Assembly (NCBI GenBank): GCA_036873755.1
Contig: JAVTVY010016131.1
Span: forward strand, 1 to 64,000
Source: Hanleya hanleyi
Lineage: Eukaryota > Mollusca > Polyplacophora > Lepidopleurida > Hanleyidae
DNA: 64,000 nucleotides
Reading direction: 5' to 3'
Position 1 is the first letter of the stretch. The number at the start of each line of letters is the position of its first letter. Shown here one piece after another: positions 22,758 to 34,669 of the stretch. Position numbers and translations under genes: made by a program. Under the pieces are notes generated by a model. It searched no databases, was not told the origin of the DNA, and saw only the letters and a list, made by a program, of their open reading frames with translations.

Positions 22758-23660
22758 TTTATAATTTCACAATAAAAACAGAAATATACTTTTGTGAACA
22801 CGATTTATGAAGATATAAAACAGTGTCCATAACTTACTGTGTTTCCTCTTGAATCACACTATCAAGCTTCTCGCCCTGTAATTTAGTGCGAGTCAATTGT
22901 TTCTTCAATGCGGCCTGCAAGATCAAAATGATAAAAGGAATGAAAGTTCAATTTTCAGACCAACATACATGCAACCAAGGCGAGATTGTTCAGAAAATGA
23001 AATAGATCATCAAGCAGCTAGTCAGAAAATGTACCATACATGGCGCCAGCAATGAACATTCAGTCTATGTAAGGCCATTTGTTTTTGAATTGTTCTTTGA
23101 CGAATCCCTTGTCTACATTTTTCAGAAAGCCAGTGAAAAGAAAAAAACAGTTTTAGCACTTTTTCTTTCTCCTCCTACCCAGCATCTTTCCCTTGTAATT
23201 TTCTTTTCTTTTTTGAATAAAAATGCTAAGATGAAATATTGCATATGACTGAAATTTTTCAGTTAGCTCAATGTAGGGCTATATTATCTTATCATACGAC
23301 CTGAATATTTTCCAGGCCCTGGGTCTTAGGGTTTATAACCGCATCTTGAAGTAGTGGATCTGTGCAAAATGGTTTATCTTGAAGTGCCATGCTATTGAAG
23401 CAAAGGATTAACATGTATTATAGTGCAAGTCTGGAGTTATAATATGAAGTGATATTCTAACCATTTGCGAGGAAACTTTGGTATAATCTTTCACTCGACA
23501 TGAGGGGACCTTCATTTCGTCTAAGGCAGTGATCAAACTGGAAAAGATTGAAGACAAGGTGAATATTACAATTTTACACTCATGGAAAGCACATGTACAA
23601 ATGTATCTCTGCTTGTGATGACCGGTTTCAACGAAAGAGGACAGTACTGCGACTAATGGT
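22758..23660. other. AT-rich stretch without recognised features
   Basis: No repeat borders, RNA gene or convincing open frame is visible between the truncated zinc-finger copy and the minisatellite. Confidence 0.5.
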
Positions 23661-23663
23661 TTC

Positions 23664-25060
23664 TGTACTTGAACAGTGGGTCCGGTACTTGTGCAATAGA
23701 ACCTATAGTTGTGCAATGGGTCCGGTACTTGTGCAATGGGTCCGGTACTTGTGCAATGGAACCTATAGTTGTGCAATGGGTCCTGTACTTGCGCAATGGA
23801 ACCTATAGTTGTGCAGTGGGTCCGGTACTTGTGCAATGGAACCTATAGTTGTGCAATGGGTCCGGTACTTGTGCAATGGAACCTATAGTTGTGCAATGGG
23901 TCCTGTACTTGTGCAATGGAACCTATAGTTGTGCAACGGGACCTGTACTTGTGCAATGGAACCTATAGTTGTGCAATGAGTCTGGTACTTGTGCAATGGG
24001 ACCTATAGTTGTGCAATGGGTCCTGTACTTGTGCAATGGAACCTATAGTTGTGCAATGGGTCCGGCACTTGTGCAATGGAGTTGTGCAATGGGACCTGTA
24101 CTTATGCAATGGGACCTATAGTTGTGCAATGGGTCCGGTACTTGTGCAATGGGACCTATAGTTGTGCAATGGGTCCTGTACTTGTGCAATGGGACCTATA
24201 GTTGTGCAATGGGTCCGGTACTTGTGCAATGGAACCTATAGTTGTGCAATGGGTCCTGTACTTGTGCAATGGAACCTATAGGGAGGGAGGGAATTTGGCT
24301 TAATGTCACACTCAAGTTTGTTTCACTCATATGGTGACAGTCAGTTTGGTTGGTGGAGGAAGGCGCAGTACCCGGAGAGAACCACCGCCCTTCGGCAAGT
24401 AACTGACAAACTTTCACACATGGAACAGCTGGGCTCGAACCCATGCCGGTTCAGCGGTGTGAGGCTAGCGGTCACCAGTGAAGCGCCTTAGACCACTCGG
24501 CCACCGAGGGCCCTGGAACCTATAGTTGTGCAATGGGTCCGGTACTTGTGCAATGGGACCTATAGTTGTGCAATGGGTCCTGTACTTATGCAATGGGACC
24601 TATAGTTGTGCAATGGGACCTGTACTTGTGCAATGGGACCTATACTTGAGCAATGACACCTGTACTTGAGCCATGGGTCCTGTATTTGTGCAATGTGACT
24701 TATAGTTGTGCAATGGGCCCTGTACTTGTGCAATGGGTACTGATCTATAGTTGTGCAATCATGACAATGGGTCCTGTACTTGTTTAATGGGTCCAGTATT
24801 TGTGCCATGGATCCTGTATTTGAGCAATGACACCTGTATTTGAGCAATGTGCCCTGTACTTGTGCAATGTGACCTATAGTTGTGCAATGGGCCCTGTACT
24901 TGTGCAATGGGACCTATAGTTGTGCAATGGGTCTGGTAGTTGTTCAATGGGTTCAGTACTTGTGTCATGGGTCCTGTACTTGAGCAATGGCACCTGTACT
25001 TGAGCAATGGGCCCTGTACTTGTGCAATGGGACCTATACTGGAGCAATGGGTCTGTACTC
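23664..25060 (+). repeat. 40-bp dimeric minisatellite
   Basis: Two related 20-bp monomers alternate: ACCTATAGTTGTGCAATGGG and TCCGGTACTTGTGCAATGGA. The array is regular from 23664 to 24280, is split by a SINE, and continues from 24514 to about 25060 with growing divergence (extra -ACTTGAGCAATG- variants). Forty is not a multiple of three, so each frame cycles through all three phases. Long open frames on the minus strand (HKYRTHCTTIGSIAQVQ-like repeats) are a by-product. Confidence 0.95.
24282..24513 (-). mobile_element. tRNA-derived SINE inserted in the minisatellite
   Basis: On the minus strand the head reads GGTGGCCGAGTGGTCTAAGG (box A region) and later GGGTTCGAGCCC (box B), a Leu/Ser-type tRNA-like start. 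A body follows with CCGAAGGGCGGTGG and CTCTCCGGGTACTGCG, then TTAAGCCAAATTCCCTCCC. A 12-bp TSD, TGGAACCTATAG, flanks it (24270-24281, 24514-24525), although the same word occurs in every minisatellite unit. Confidence 0.88.
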
Positions 25061-26158
25061 TTGTGAACTGGAACTAAACTTAGGCATTGGGAGCTATACT
25101 CATGGAATAGGGCCTGCACAATAACAGCTGTACTTATGCAATATGGCTGGCACCCATACTTGACATCATGTGCATTTAGTCGCTGTACTTTGGCTTTGTA
25201 CTCGAGTAATATTGTCAGTACCATACTTGTACAATAAGGCCTGTACACATGTAATAGGGCCTCTACATGTCCATTGTTTCATTGAACTCTTCTCATAATT
25301 ATGCCCCGCCATACAAGTACGGAATAAGTATAAGCTTGAATAACAACAATCATTGTCAACAAGTTTACCTCTTCTTTAACTTGTGTAGAGTTTCGTCCAC
25401 TTCCTTCTGGTTAGATGAAGATACCTCGCTCAACGCTTCACTGCAAAACAACCAAATACAAGGCAGGCGTACATATAATACAGTATGGTGAAACCTGTGT
25501 ACACCGACCATGCTTGGGACCAGACTGATTATAGTGTCAGTTTTGACAGGTTTCTGGTTTACCAAGGTTCAAAATACTTTGAATTCAAGTACTAGGACCA
25601 TGGATAACGCCGTCCACACATGATCCCTTGTTTCCCCGTCAGCCGCCCACATTTCATTTTATCGACTGCCCATTTTTTCTCTCATTATTTTCATTTATTT
25701 TCAGTTTTTCGTACCGTACTCTGACACACTTCGCAAGCGGAATTTCTTGCTTTGAAAATGTTGAATCAGTAAAATGTTTAAGCCAACCTCATTTCATTCA
25801 ACAACCTCAAGGAAAAAAATTGATGAAAATAATATGCTGCCACGGAAAATCCTGTCAGGGGAGGTAACTCGCTTGTTTAAACATGCTCAAACATGACCGC
25901 CGAATGACGTCGACCTGAAGTTATAGTAAATAATGAGTAATGAATAATCAAACGCAAGACCCCGCCTGACTCACTTTTGAGAAACAGGCTGACGGAAAAC
26001 AAGGTATCACTTGTCATTAGCCTGATGTCAGTATTTAACGGTTGGTCGGTTTACCCAGGTGTCGGTATTCGCAGGTTTCACTGTATAAGGCTTACTGTGA
26101 TTAGATTGATAGTTGACAAAACGGTCCCAATGAAAAACCTTCCCAATCAGATCTTAGG
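25061..26158. other. No recognised gene
   Basis: Mixed non-coding sequence. There are several short open frames (25267-25491 plus, 25365-25565 minus, 25628-25867 plus), none with a motif I recognise. Confidence 0.5.
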
Positions 26159-26160
26159 CC

Positions 26161-27812
26161 AAATTAAACAAGGGTTATGTGTAACCCGGCAGCTCGCCTT
26201 TTGGGTATTCAATAACATGCAGCTTCACATAAAGATCGAGCCCTTCAGGTTGCACATCACTGGCAATGACAATACATATTGCAATAAAAATTTGACTTCT
26301 TTGTCAGTGATGCTGAAGTTGGATTGAAACATGAACTATATTATAAAACTTGAAATAAAGATGACCTTTTTTTCCAAAAGTAAGCTTATACATGTCATTA
26401 TGAATACATGTACAATTGAAATTTGGTCTGAGATGTGGGTGTGAAATGCCTGGACAAATATGGTTCGTGCAAAAGCTTGAGGTTAAATCATGACGAGGAA
26501 TGGGATTCGATACCAAAATTGAAGGAAATGGTGTTCTTCATTAAAATTACAAACCACCAGGGGTTAATATTTAATATTGTACTTCTGAAATGAAATAATG
26601 TCATTAAACTATTAGTAATTACTATAAAGGAATATATTGTAGTTGATTTGACGTGTTTGTGTATATGTAACATGTCGATACTTAGTGTAAGAACGCATTG
26701 TTGAGGCTTTTGTTGAGGCTTTTGTGCAGCTGAAAAGGGTCACGTCTAGACGCATTGTTGAGCTCAGACAGGCTATTGTAGGCTCTGTCTTGTGCGTTCT
26801 TACACCAAGTATAAACCTACAATGTACACTGCATCTCCTACCTAATAGGTTAGTATCACATATAAGAGATATATGCAGCTCCGCAAAAAGATCGAGCCCT
26901 AAAGGATGGCACATCATTTGAGGTTGCACATCATTGGCAATGCACATCATTTAAAATAATAAATTTATTAAGAAATATGATTTCTATATTTAGTGATATT
27001 GAGGTTGGATTGAAGGAGGAACTATATTATATAACTACCAATAAAGATTACATTTTTTCCAAAAGTAAGCCTACACATCCCATTGCATAGATCTGATGAA
27101 TACATGTTCATGTATAGTTAGGAACAATAGGTGTGCAATTTTGAGCACGTTCTTGGTGTAACTTTGTGTGATGATATGTGAACAAACAAAGCTAATAACA
27201 GTGCAATAGTAGGACTAAATCTATCATTTCCAGCATGCAATGGGACACTTGCACTGTGGTAAACTGTGTCCAATCATACTGTAATGCTCCATAATAATGT
27301 GCACGGGTAAAGACTGACCTCACAAACTGATTCAAACTCACTTTTAATTAATATAGTAAGTTAAATGTGTGGACACAGATATGGTTGTACAAAAGCTTCA
27401 GAGTCGACGAGAATTTGATAACAAAATTTTAGGAAATGGCGTCCTTCATTTAAGGCGACACGAAATTACAAACTAACAGGGGTTCGGTACTGCGGGATTC
27501 CCCCGCCAGTTATTTTGATATTGTACTTCTGAAATAAAATAATGTCAAAAACTATTAGTAAATACTATAAAGGAATATACTGTATGTGATTTGGTATGTA
27601 TGACTGTATATACAATGTACACTGCATCTCATGCCTAATAAGAAGTCAAAATTATTCTAAGTCCAGCCTAAACAACAAAGATCAACCCAGAAAACTTTCC
27701 AAGTCCAGCCTAAACATAAAAGTCTAACCGGACACCAACACCGACACCAACACCGCCACTTTCCCCCTCTCTCTCCCAATACCTCGCCTACTTCGTATAC
27801 GGCGAGCTAAAA
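26161..27812. mobile_element. 1.65-kb hairpin-ended element, copy A
   Basis: It begins AACAAGGGTTATGTGTAACC (a GGGTTA/TAACCC hairpin), then CGGCAGCTCGCCTTTTGGG. It ends ACCTCGCC...GGCGAGCTAAAAA (hairpin then CTAA). Subterminal AGCTCGCC and GGCGAGCT are inverted. Internally two ~750-bp halves are related: both have GTTGGATTGAA...GAACTATATTATA and a TTTTTCCAAAAGTAAGC word. A hairpin followed by CTAA is Helitron-like. A TTCTTACACCAAGTATAAACC inverted pair occurs near 26685/26797. Non-coding. Confidence 0.65.
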
Positions 27813-28021
27813 AGTAGGTTGCTCTGGTCAAAGACCCTCAATACAGTAGTGCAGTGAAAATATTTTTTATCTTCAAATTCTGTAAGAACCCCTATAACAG
27901 TGATACACATTACATGTATATCATATTATTTCTATCATAATAAGTCAAGCCCCAAAAGTGGATTATTATTAATAACTAATTGCCTTCTCCAACATTTTAA
28001 TAAATAACTTGGTCAATAGAG

Positions 28022-29712
28022 CGAACTAAATAAAACAAGGGTTATGTGTAACCCGGCAGCTCGCCTTTTGGGTATTGTCAATAACATGCAGCTTCGCATA
28101 AAGATCGAGCCCTTCAGGTTGCACATCACTGGCAATGACAATACATATTGCAATAAAAATTTGACTTCTTTGTCAGTGATGTTGAAGTTGGATTGAAAGA
28201 AGAACTATATTATAAAACTTGAAATAAAGATTACCTTTTTTTCCAAAAGTAAGCTTATACATGTCATTATGAATACATGACAATTGAAATTTGGTCGGAG
28301 ATGTGGGTGTGAAATGCCTGAACAAATATGGTTCGTGCAAAAGCTTTAGATTAAATCATGATGAGGAATGGGATTCGATACCAAAATTGAAGGAAATGGT
28401 GTTCTTCATTAAAGGCGACACAAAATTCCAAACCACCAGGGGTTAATATTTAATATTGTACTTCTGAAATGAAATAATGTCATTAAACTATTAGTAATTA
28501 CTATAAAGGAATATATTGTAGTTGATTTGACGTGTTTGTGTATATGTAACAGGTCGATACTTGGTGTAAGCACGCATTGTTGAGGCTTTTGTGCAGCTGA
28601 AAAGGGTGACGTCTAGACGCATTGTTGAGCTCAGACAAGCTATTGTAGGCTTTGTCTTGTGCGTTCTTACACCAAGTATAAACCTACAATGTACACTGCA
28701 TCTCCTACCTAATAGGTTAGTATCACATATAAGAGATATTTGCAGCTTCGCAAAAAGATCGAGCCCTTCAGGATGGCACATCATTTGAGGTTGCACATCA
28801 TTGGCAATGCACATCATTTAAAATAATAAATTTATTAAGAAATATGATTTCTATATTTAGTGATGTTGAGGTTGGATTGAAGGAGGAACTATATTATATA
28901 ACTACCAATAAAGATTACATTTTTTTTCCTAAGCCTAGACATCCCATTGCATAGATCTGATGAATACATGTTCATGTATAGTTAGGAACAATAGGTGTGC
29001 AATTTTGAGCACGTTCTTGGTGAAACTTTGTGTGATGATATGTGAACAAACAAAGCTAATAACAGTGCAATAGTAGGACTAAATCTATCATTTCCAGCAT
29101 GCAATGGGAAACTCCCACTGTGGTAAACCTTCACATTTGTATGCAAATAAAAGAATGCAATGACAACTGTGTCCAACCATACTGTAATGCTCCATAATAA
29201 TGTGCACGGGTAAAGACTGAGCTCACAAACTGATTCAAACTCACTTTTAATTGATATAGTAAATTAAATGTGTGGACACAGATATGGTTGTGCAAAAGCT
29301 TCAGGGTCAACGAGAATTTGATAACAAAATATAAGGAAATGGCGTCCTTCATTTAAGGCGACACGAAATTAAAAACTAACAGGGGTTCGGTACTGCGGGA
29401 TTCCCCCGCCAGTTATTTTGATATTGTACTTCTGAAATAAAATGTCACCAAACTATTAGTAAATACTATAAAGGAATATACTGTATGTGATTTGGTATGT
29501 ATGACTGTATATACAATGTACACTGCATCTCATGCCTAATAAGAAGTCAAAATTATTCTAAGTCCAGCCTAAACAAAAAAGATTAACCCAGAAAACTTTC
29601 TAAGTCCAGCCTAAACATAAAAGTCTAACCGGACACCAACACCAACACCGACACCAACACCGCCACTTTCCCCCTCTCTCTCCCAATACCTCGCATACGG
29701 CGAGCTAAAAAT
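28022..29712. mobile_element. 1.69-kb hairpin-ended element, copy B (direct repeat)
   Basis: Direct repeat of 26161-27812, close to identical across long stretches, with the same ends (AACAAGGGTTATGTGTAACC; CTCGCATACGGCGAG then CTAA). Small indels separate the copies. About 210 bp lies between them. Non-coding. Confidence 0.8.
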
Positions 29713-31619
29713 AAAAAAGCGAAAAAAAGTGTTGACACTCAGGCTTCAGAACAATGCGCATCCTAACCAGAATCAATAGATTGTTTTGTTTTTTTGCCTT
29801 AACCCGCTCAGCATTCGGGACAGCCGAGTGGAAATCTATGAAGGAAGACCGATTGTATGCTCTGGAATCAACAACATGAATTTCCTATAAATCTCCAGAT
29901 GTGACGCGCCGGATGACTCAAATCCAAACCATTAACGTGAATGCATGAACTGTTGACCGGCAAATTAAATACTATGGAGTCCGAATTTATTTTCAATGTA
30001 CTGGTAACATATTTGTTGACCCATGGAATTATAATATCACACTGTAGTAGCTTTAACATTAAAAGTGTTGCATATTTAAGTTATATAGTCCCAGTGATGC
30101 CATAGTTTGTTTTCAAATGTGCCAGATGAAAATCGACGCTGTTATGGGTCAGTCCACTGCAGATGGAACAGTTGACAGGGGTGGAAGTACTGTTGCCACA
30201 TCTTCACCAGCCAAGTCAACTACATCGCAAAGCTCTCTACGCTGCCTTGACATTCTTGGCTGGTGGCAGAGGAGTACTGATCTGCACCACCTAGCGGAAG
30301 TTTTAACGATGAGCGACTTTTTGCCTCCAGGAGTTGTTCCCCTTCAATTTCAAGTCAACCACACTCATAAGGCGATTCGTTATCGTTCGACCGTGCAGCG
30401 CGTCCCAAAAGCTGATTCAACTGATCAGAACACCGATAGTGGCCGTGAAAGTGTTTTTTTTCCGACAGAATTTCCCCACACATTCGACACAGCTCGTTCT
30501 TAGTGGGGCCGCCATCGTATCGTATCGTATCCTTCCTTCTTGGTAATCAACTGCTACGTAACGCCCATTCTGATTGGATGCAGCAAGCCGTCTCTGCATT
30601 CCACTCATCGATGAGGATTCACGTTCCAACTTTACTAGAGAAGTATGCCAAGGCAATGTACAGAGCAACGTGATGTACGTTGACTTGGCTAGAGAAGATG
30701 CTGTTGCCAGGGATTCATACAAGTAAACGAGAGATCCTGAAGGATCTTGGCACCCACCATTGTCCGATAATTGTAAGCTAATTACTAGAGGATCATTTTG
30801 TCCATTGTTACTAAGAACAAACGATTGATTTGTAATTTTGTTTGCAGAATTTCGAATCTGGGCGAAAAAGATCGAAAAAGGGACACTGAAAAACACCAAG
30901 ATATAATCTAAGTTTCAGGAGTTTCAAGATTTCTAGAAACTGTACTTATGTCGGTTGTTATAATACAACAGAAATGAGCAAAGTTAGCCTGAAAGTGAAT
31001 GTACATTTACGGAGGATCCTTCGCCTTCGTTTTGTAGTATTTGTATTTTTTATTTTTTTTGCACGTGTCATCATTGGGTACTGGAAGCGAAGACCAATCT
31101 CTTTGACACTTTGTCATGAGCTGTGAAACATACTTAAGATTTTATAATTAGAAACGAATGCTAATTCCGTTCTGTTTACTGGGCTAGTTTGAGATATATC
31201 TCTTTTAAGATACCATGCTCGAAAATAGTAAGATGGTACAATACTTAATACTGAAGGGATCCGGTCGCGCAGTAATGTTGAAACTTCGAAAGTGCCTGAA
31301 TCCTGATTATCTCCCTTGAATTGAAACATGCAGTAGTCTACAGTTGTCGAGTTGTGACGTTGAGTCACACGAGTGACGTCCCTTCATGTAGCCGACCCGC
31401 CGACAGACGAAAGGGTGGGGCAGTCCACTTGCTACTGCATGGACTAAAGAAAACTGATTTAAAATTTGAAGAAATACATTTTAATTCCGAATTATTTGAA
31501 CTCCTTGATATGGAAGGTGAAGGTATGGATATTCTCTATAGTCAATATATAGAATATTCTCCACCGTTTGATCCGCCGACTCTTGTGATGCAACGTCACA
31601 ACTCGAGAATACCGTATTA
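29713..31619. other. Unassigned stretch
   Basis: Two overlapping open frames on opposite strands (30117-30503 plus, 30417-30899 minus) show no motif I recognise. A 17-bp word, CAGGGATTCATACAAGT (30708-30724), has an exact inverted partner at 34653-34669 and may be one end of a hAT-like element spanning the tandem elements between them. No other feature found. Confidence 0.4.
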
Positions 31620-32908
31620 ATTTGAAGCGTAACTTGGATTTTCGAATCAGACCAAATAAGGTGTCTTGCACTACTAGGCCCCATGTGGGATTTGTGTATC
31701 AAATTTCAGAAAGATCCATGAAATATTTCCTGAGAATTCACGATAACAATGGGGAAGTCTAAGATGGCCACCTGGTGACCATATTGGATTTTCAATTCGG
31801 ACCGAAAAAGGCATCTTGCATATCGAATGTTTGTGTACCAAATTTGAGAAAGATCCATGCAGTACTTCCTGAGAAATGATGATAAAGTTTCATGGGGAAA
31901 TCCAATATGGCTGCCTGGTGGCCATATTGGATTTTCGAATCGGACCAAGAAAGGTATCTTGCACAACTAGACCCAAGGGGAACCTGTGTACCAACTTTGA
32001 GAAAGATCCATGCAGTACTTCCTGAGAAATCGCGATAACAAGGTTTCATGGGGAAATCCAAGATGGCTGCCTGGTGGCCATATTGGATTTTTGAATCGGA
32101 CCAGAAAAGGTATCTTGCACAACTAGACCCCAAGGGGAACCCGTGTACCAAATTTGAGACAGATCCATGCAGTACTTCCTGAGAAATGATGATAACAATG
32201 TTTCATGGAGAAATCCAAGATGGCTGCCTGGTGGCCATATTGGATTTTCGAATCGGACCATGAAAGGTATCTTGCACAACTAGATCCCAAGGGGAACCTG
32301 TGTACCAAATTTGAGAAAGATCCATGCAGTAGTTCCAGAGAAATCGCGATAACAGGGTTTCATGGGGAAATCCAAGATGGCTGCCATGTGGCCATATTGG
32401 ATTTTCGATTTGGACCGAAAAAGGTATCTTGCACAACTAGACCCTAAGGGGAACCTGTGTACCAAATATGAGAAAGATCCATGCAGAACTTCCTGAGAAA
32501 TCGCGATAACAAGGTTTCATGGGGAAATCCAAGATGGCTGCCTGGTGGCCATATTGGATTTTTGAATCGGACCAGAAAATGTATATTGCACAACTAGACC
32601 CCAAGGGGAACCTGTGTACCAAATTTGAGAAAGATCCATGGAGTAGTTCCTGAGAAATCGCGATAACAAGGTTTCATGGGGAAATCCAAGATGGCTGCCT
32701 GGTGGCCATATTGGCTTTTCGAATCGGTCCAAAAAACATATCTTGCACAACTAGACCCCAAGGGGAACCTATGTACCAAATTTGAGAAAGATCCATAAAG
32801 CAGTTCCTGAGAAATCGCGATAACAAGAATTGTTTACGGACGGACTGACAGACGGACCACGGACGAAAAGCGATTTGAACAGCCCACCATCTGGTGATGG
32901 TGGGCTAA
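31620..32908 (+). mobile_element. Family-B pearl-like tandem-core element
   Basis: Seven units of about 157 bp. Each has AAGATGGCTGCCTGGTGGCC followed by ATATTGGATTTTCGAATCGG, CTTGCACAACTAGACCCCAA and AGATCCATGCAGTACTTCC (unit words near 31760, 31902, 32058, 32216, 32371, 32528, 32685). Then GGACGGACTGACAGACGGAC and a perfect end hairpin AGCCCACCATC/tggt/GATGGTGGGCT, directly followed by AAA (CTAA at the end). The left border is approximate. Reading frames through the units are repeat artefacts. Confidence 0.85.
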
Positions 32909-33055
32909 ATATTTGAGTATTTTTTTACTCAAATGAGTGGATTCAGTTTTCAGTGTTTTCAATTTGAGTATTTCTTCAAATTTACCACCATTCTCAATGA
33001 TTTGATATTGTTTCATTCCTTGAAATTATAGGCTATAGAGTTTTCGTCAAAACCC

Positions 33056-34593
33056 AATACGAAGCTGCGCATCTGAAAACCCCTCGGCTCTGGGCGCCAG
33101 CCATTCATAATGTATTCAATTTAAAACAAGACTTCAGGAACACCAAGCAGTCAAGTAACAAATATACAGATTATGAAAAATTTTGCCATTAGAAATGGCC
33201 TCAAACGTTTCCGTCCAATCAGAGAAACCGGTATTCATTACATAAGTCTGTTGATGCATCGACGATGTATACCAAATTTTACATCGAACATTTGAAAATT
33301 ATCTGATATAGAGATCCCTAATGATTTCGCATAAATTAAAGATGGCTGCCCATCCTTCCCACCACTCAGAGAAACTGATGTGGTTATTCATTGCAAGTCT
33401 CTTGATATATAGATTCTGTATATAGAACACTGAAATGGTATCAAAGATAAACATCATTAAAGATTTTGCATAAATTAAAGATGGCCACCAAGGTTTCCGC
33501 CCAAGCAGAAAAACCAGAACTGTCTATTGATACATCGATGATGTATACCAAATTTTACATTGAGCACTTGAACTGTATCAGAGATATAGATCATTAATGA
33601 TTTCGCATAAATTAAAGATGGCCGCCCATCCTTCCCGCCACTCAGAGGAACCGATGTGGTTATTCATTGCAAGTCTCTTGATACATCGATGCTGGATACC
33701 AAGTTTCATATAGAACACTGAAATGGTATCAAAGATATATATCATTGAAGATTTTGCATAAATTAAAGATGGCTGCCAAGGTTCCGCCCAATCAGAAACG
33801 CCAGAACTGTCATTTATCGTAAGTCTATTGATGCTTCGATGATATATACCAAATTTTACATCGAGCACTCGAACAGTATCAGAGATAGAGATCATTATGA
33901 TTTTGCATAAATTAAAGATGGCCGCCCATCCTTCCCGCCACTCAGAGGAACTGATGTGGCTATACATTGCAGATCTCTTGATACATCGATGCTGTATAAC
34001 AAGTTTCGTATAGAACACTTGAATTGTATCAGAGATATATATCATTGAAGATTTTGCATAAATTAAAGATGGCCGCCAAGGTTTTCACCGAATCAGGGAA
34101 ACTGGTTTGGTCATTCCTTTGAAGTTTCTTGATGCATCGATGATCTATACCAAGTTTCACACTGAACAGAGAAATGGTACCTAAGATACACAAGATTAAT
34201 GATTTCGCATAAATTAAATATGGCCGCCAAAGTTTCCAACCAATGAGGTCCAGATTCAATAGGGTTCTGGGTCATGAGCATATGGATGTGCAGTGCAAGT
34301 TTGGGGTGCCTAGGGTAAGTCGTTCTAAAGATATCTTGGTAACAAGAAAGCTGTGATGGTTTCGCATAAATTAAAGATGGCCGCCAAAGTTTCTAACCAA
34401 TCAGGTCCAGATTCAATAGGGTTCTGGGTCACAAGCATACGGATGTGCACTGCAAGTTTGGTGTGCCTAGGGTAAGTTGTTCTGAAGATATCTTGGTAAC
34501 GAGAAAGGTGTGACGGACAGACGGACGGACGGACGGACAGACGGACATGACGACGACAATACCCTTCGGCCAAATTTTGGCCGAGGGTAAAAA
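33056..34593 (+). mobile_element. Family-A pearl-like tandem-core element, copy 3
   Basis: It starts AATACGAAGCTGCGCATC and ends ACCCTTCGGCC/AAATTTT/GGCCGAGGGTAAAAA. Eight or so ~150-bp units contain AAGATGGC(C/T)GCC words and GATACATCGATGATGTATACC words. A GACGGACGGACGGACGGAC microsatellite (34515-34540) precedes the hairpin. Longer than copies 1 and 2. Confidence 0.82.
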
Positions 34594-34652
34594 TATTTAG
34601 TCAAATTCAAAGGTCTGAATTGAGTTTGATTGATTATCGGTTCTAAAAAGTG

Positions 34653-34669
34653 ACTTGTATGAATCCCTG
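34653..34669 (-). repeat. Terminal inverted word of a CAGGGATTCATA element
   Basis: ACTTGTATGAATCCCTG is the exact reverse complement of 30708-30724. The sequence inside it (GAACCGATAATC, CTCAATTCAGACC on the minus strand) resembles the right end of the element at 42978-44729. Its true left end is uncertain. Confidence 0.5.

Noticed and set aside
23664..25060. CRISPR-like array
   Set aside because: Units are contiguous and alternate with a related monomer; there are no unique spacers or cas genes, and the setting is animal DNA.
23408..25248. Long open frames through the minisatellite with HKYR...TTIG...IAQVQ peptide repeats
   Set aside because: They follow from a 40-bp repeat without stops in some frames. 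They appear on both strands and have no start context or other coding sign.
30117..30899. Overlapping frames on both strands as a host gene
   Set aside because: No recognisable domain on either strand; composition does not favour one over the other.
31620..32780. Many overlapping ~60-120 codon frames with VHRFPLGSSCARYL-like repeats
   Set aside because: Produced by the 157-bp tandem unit of family B; not genes.
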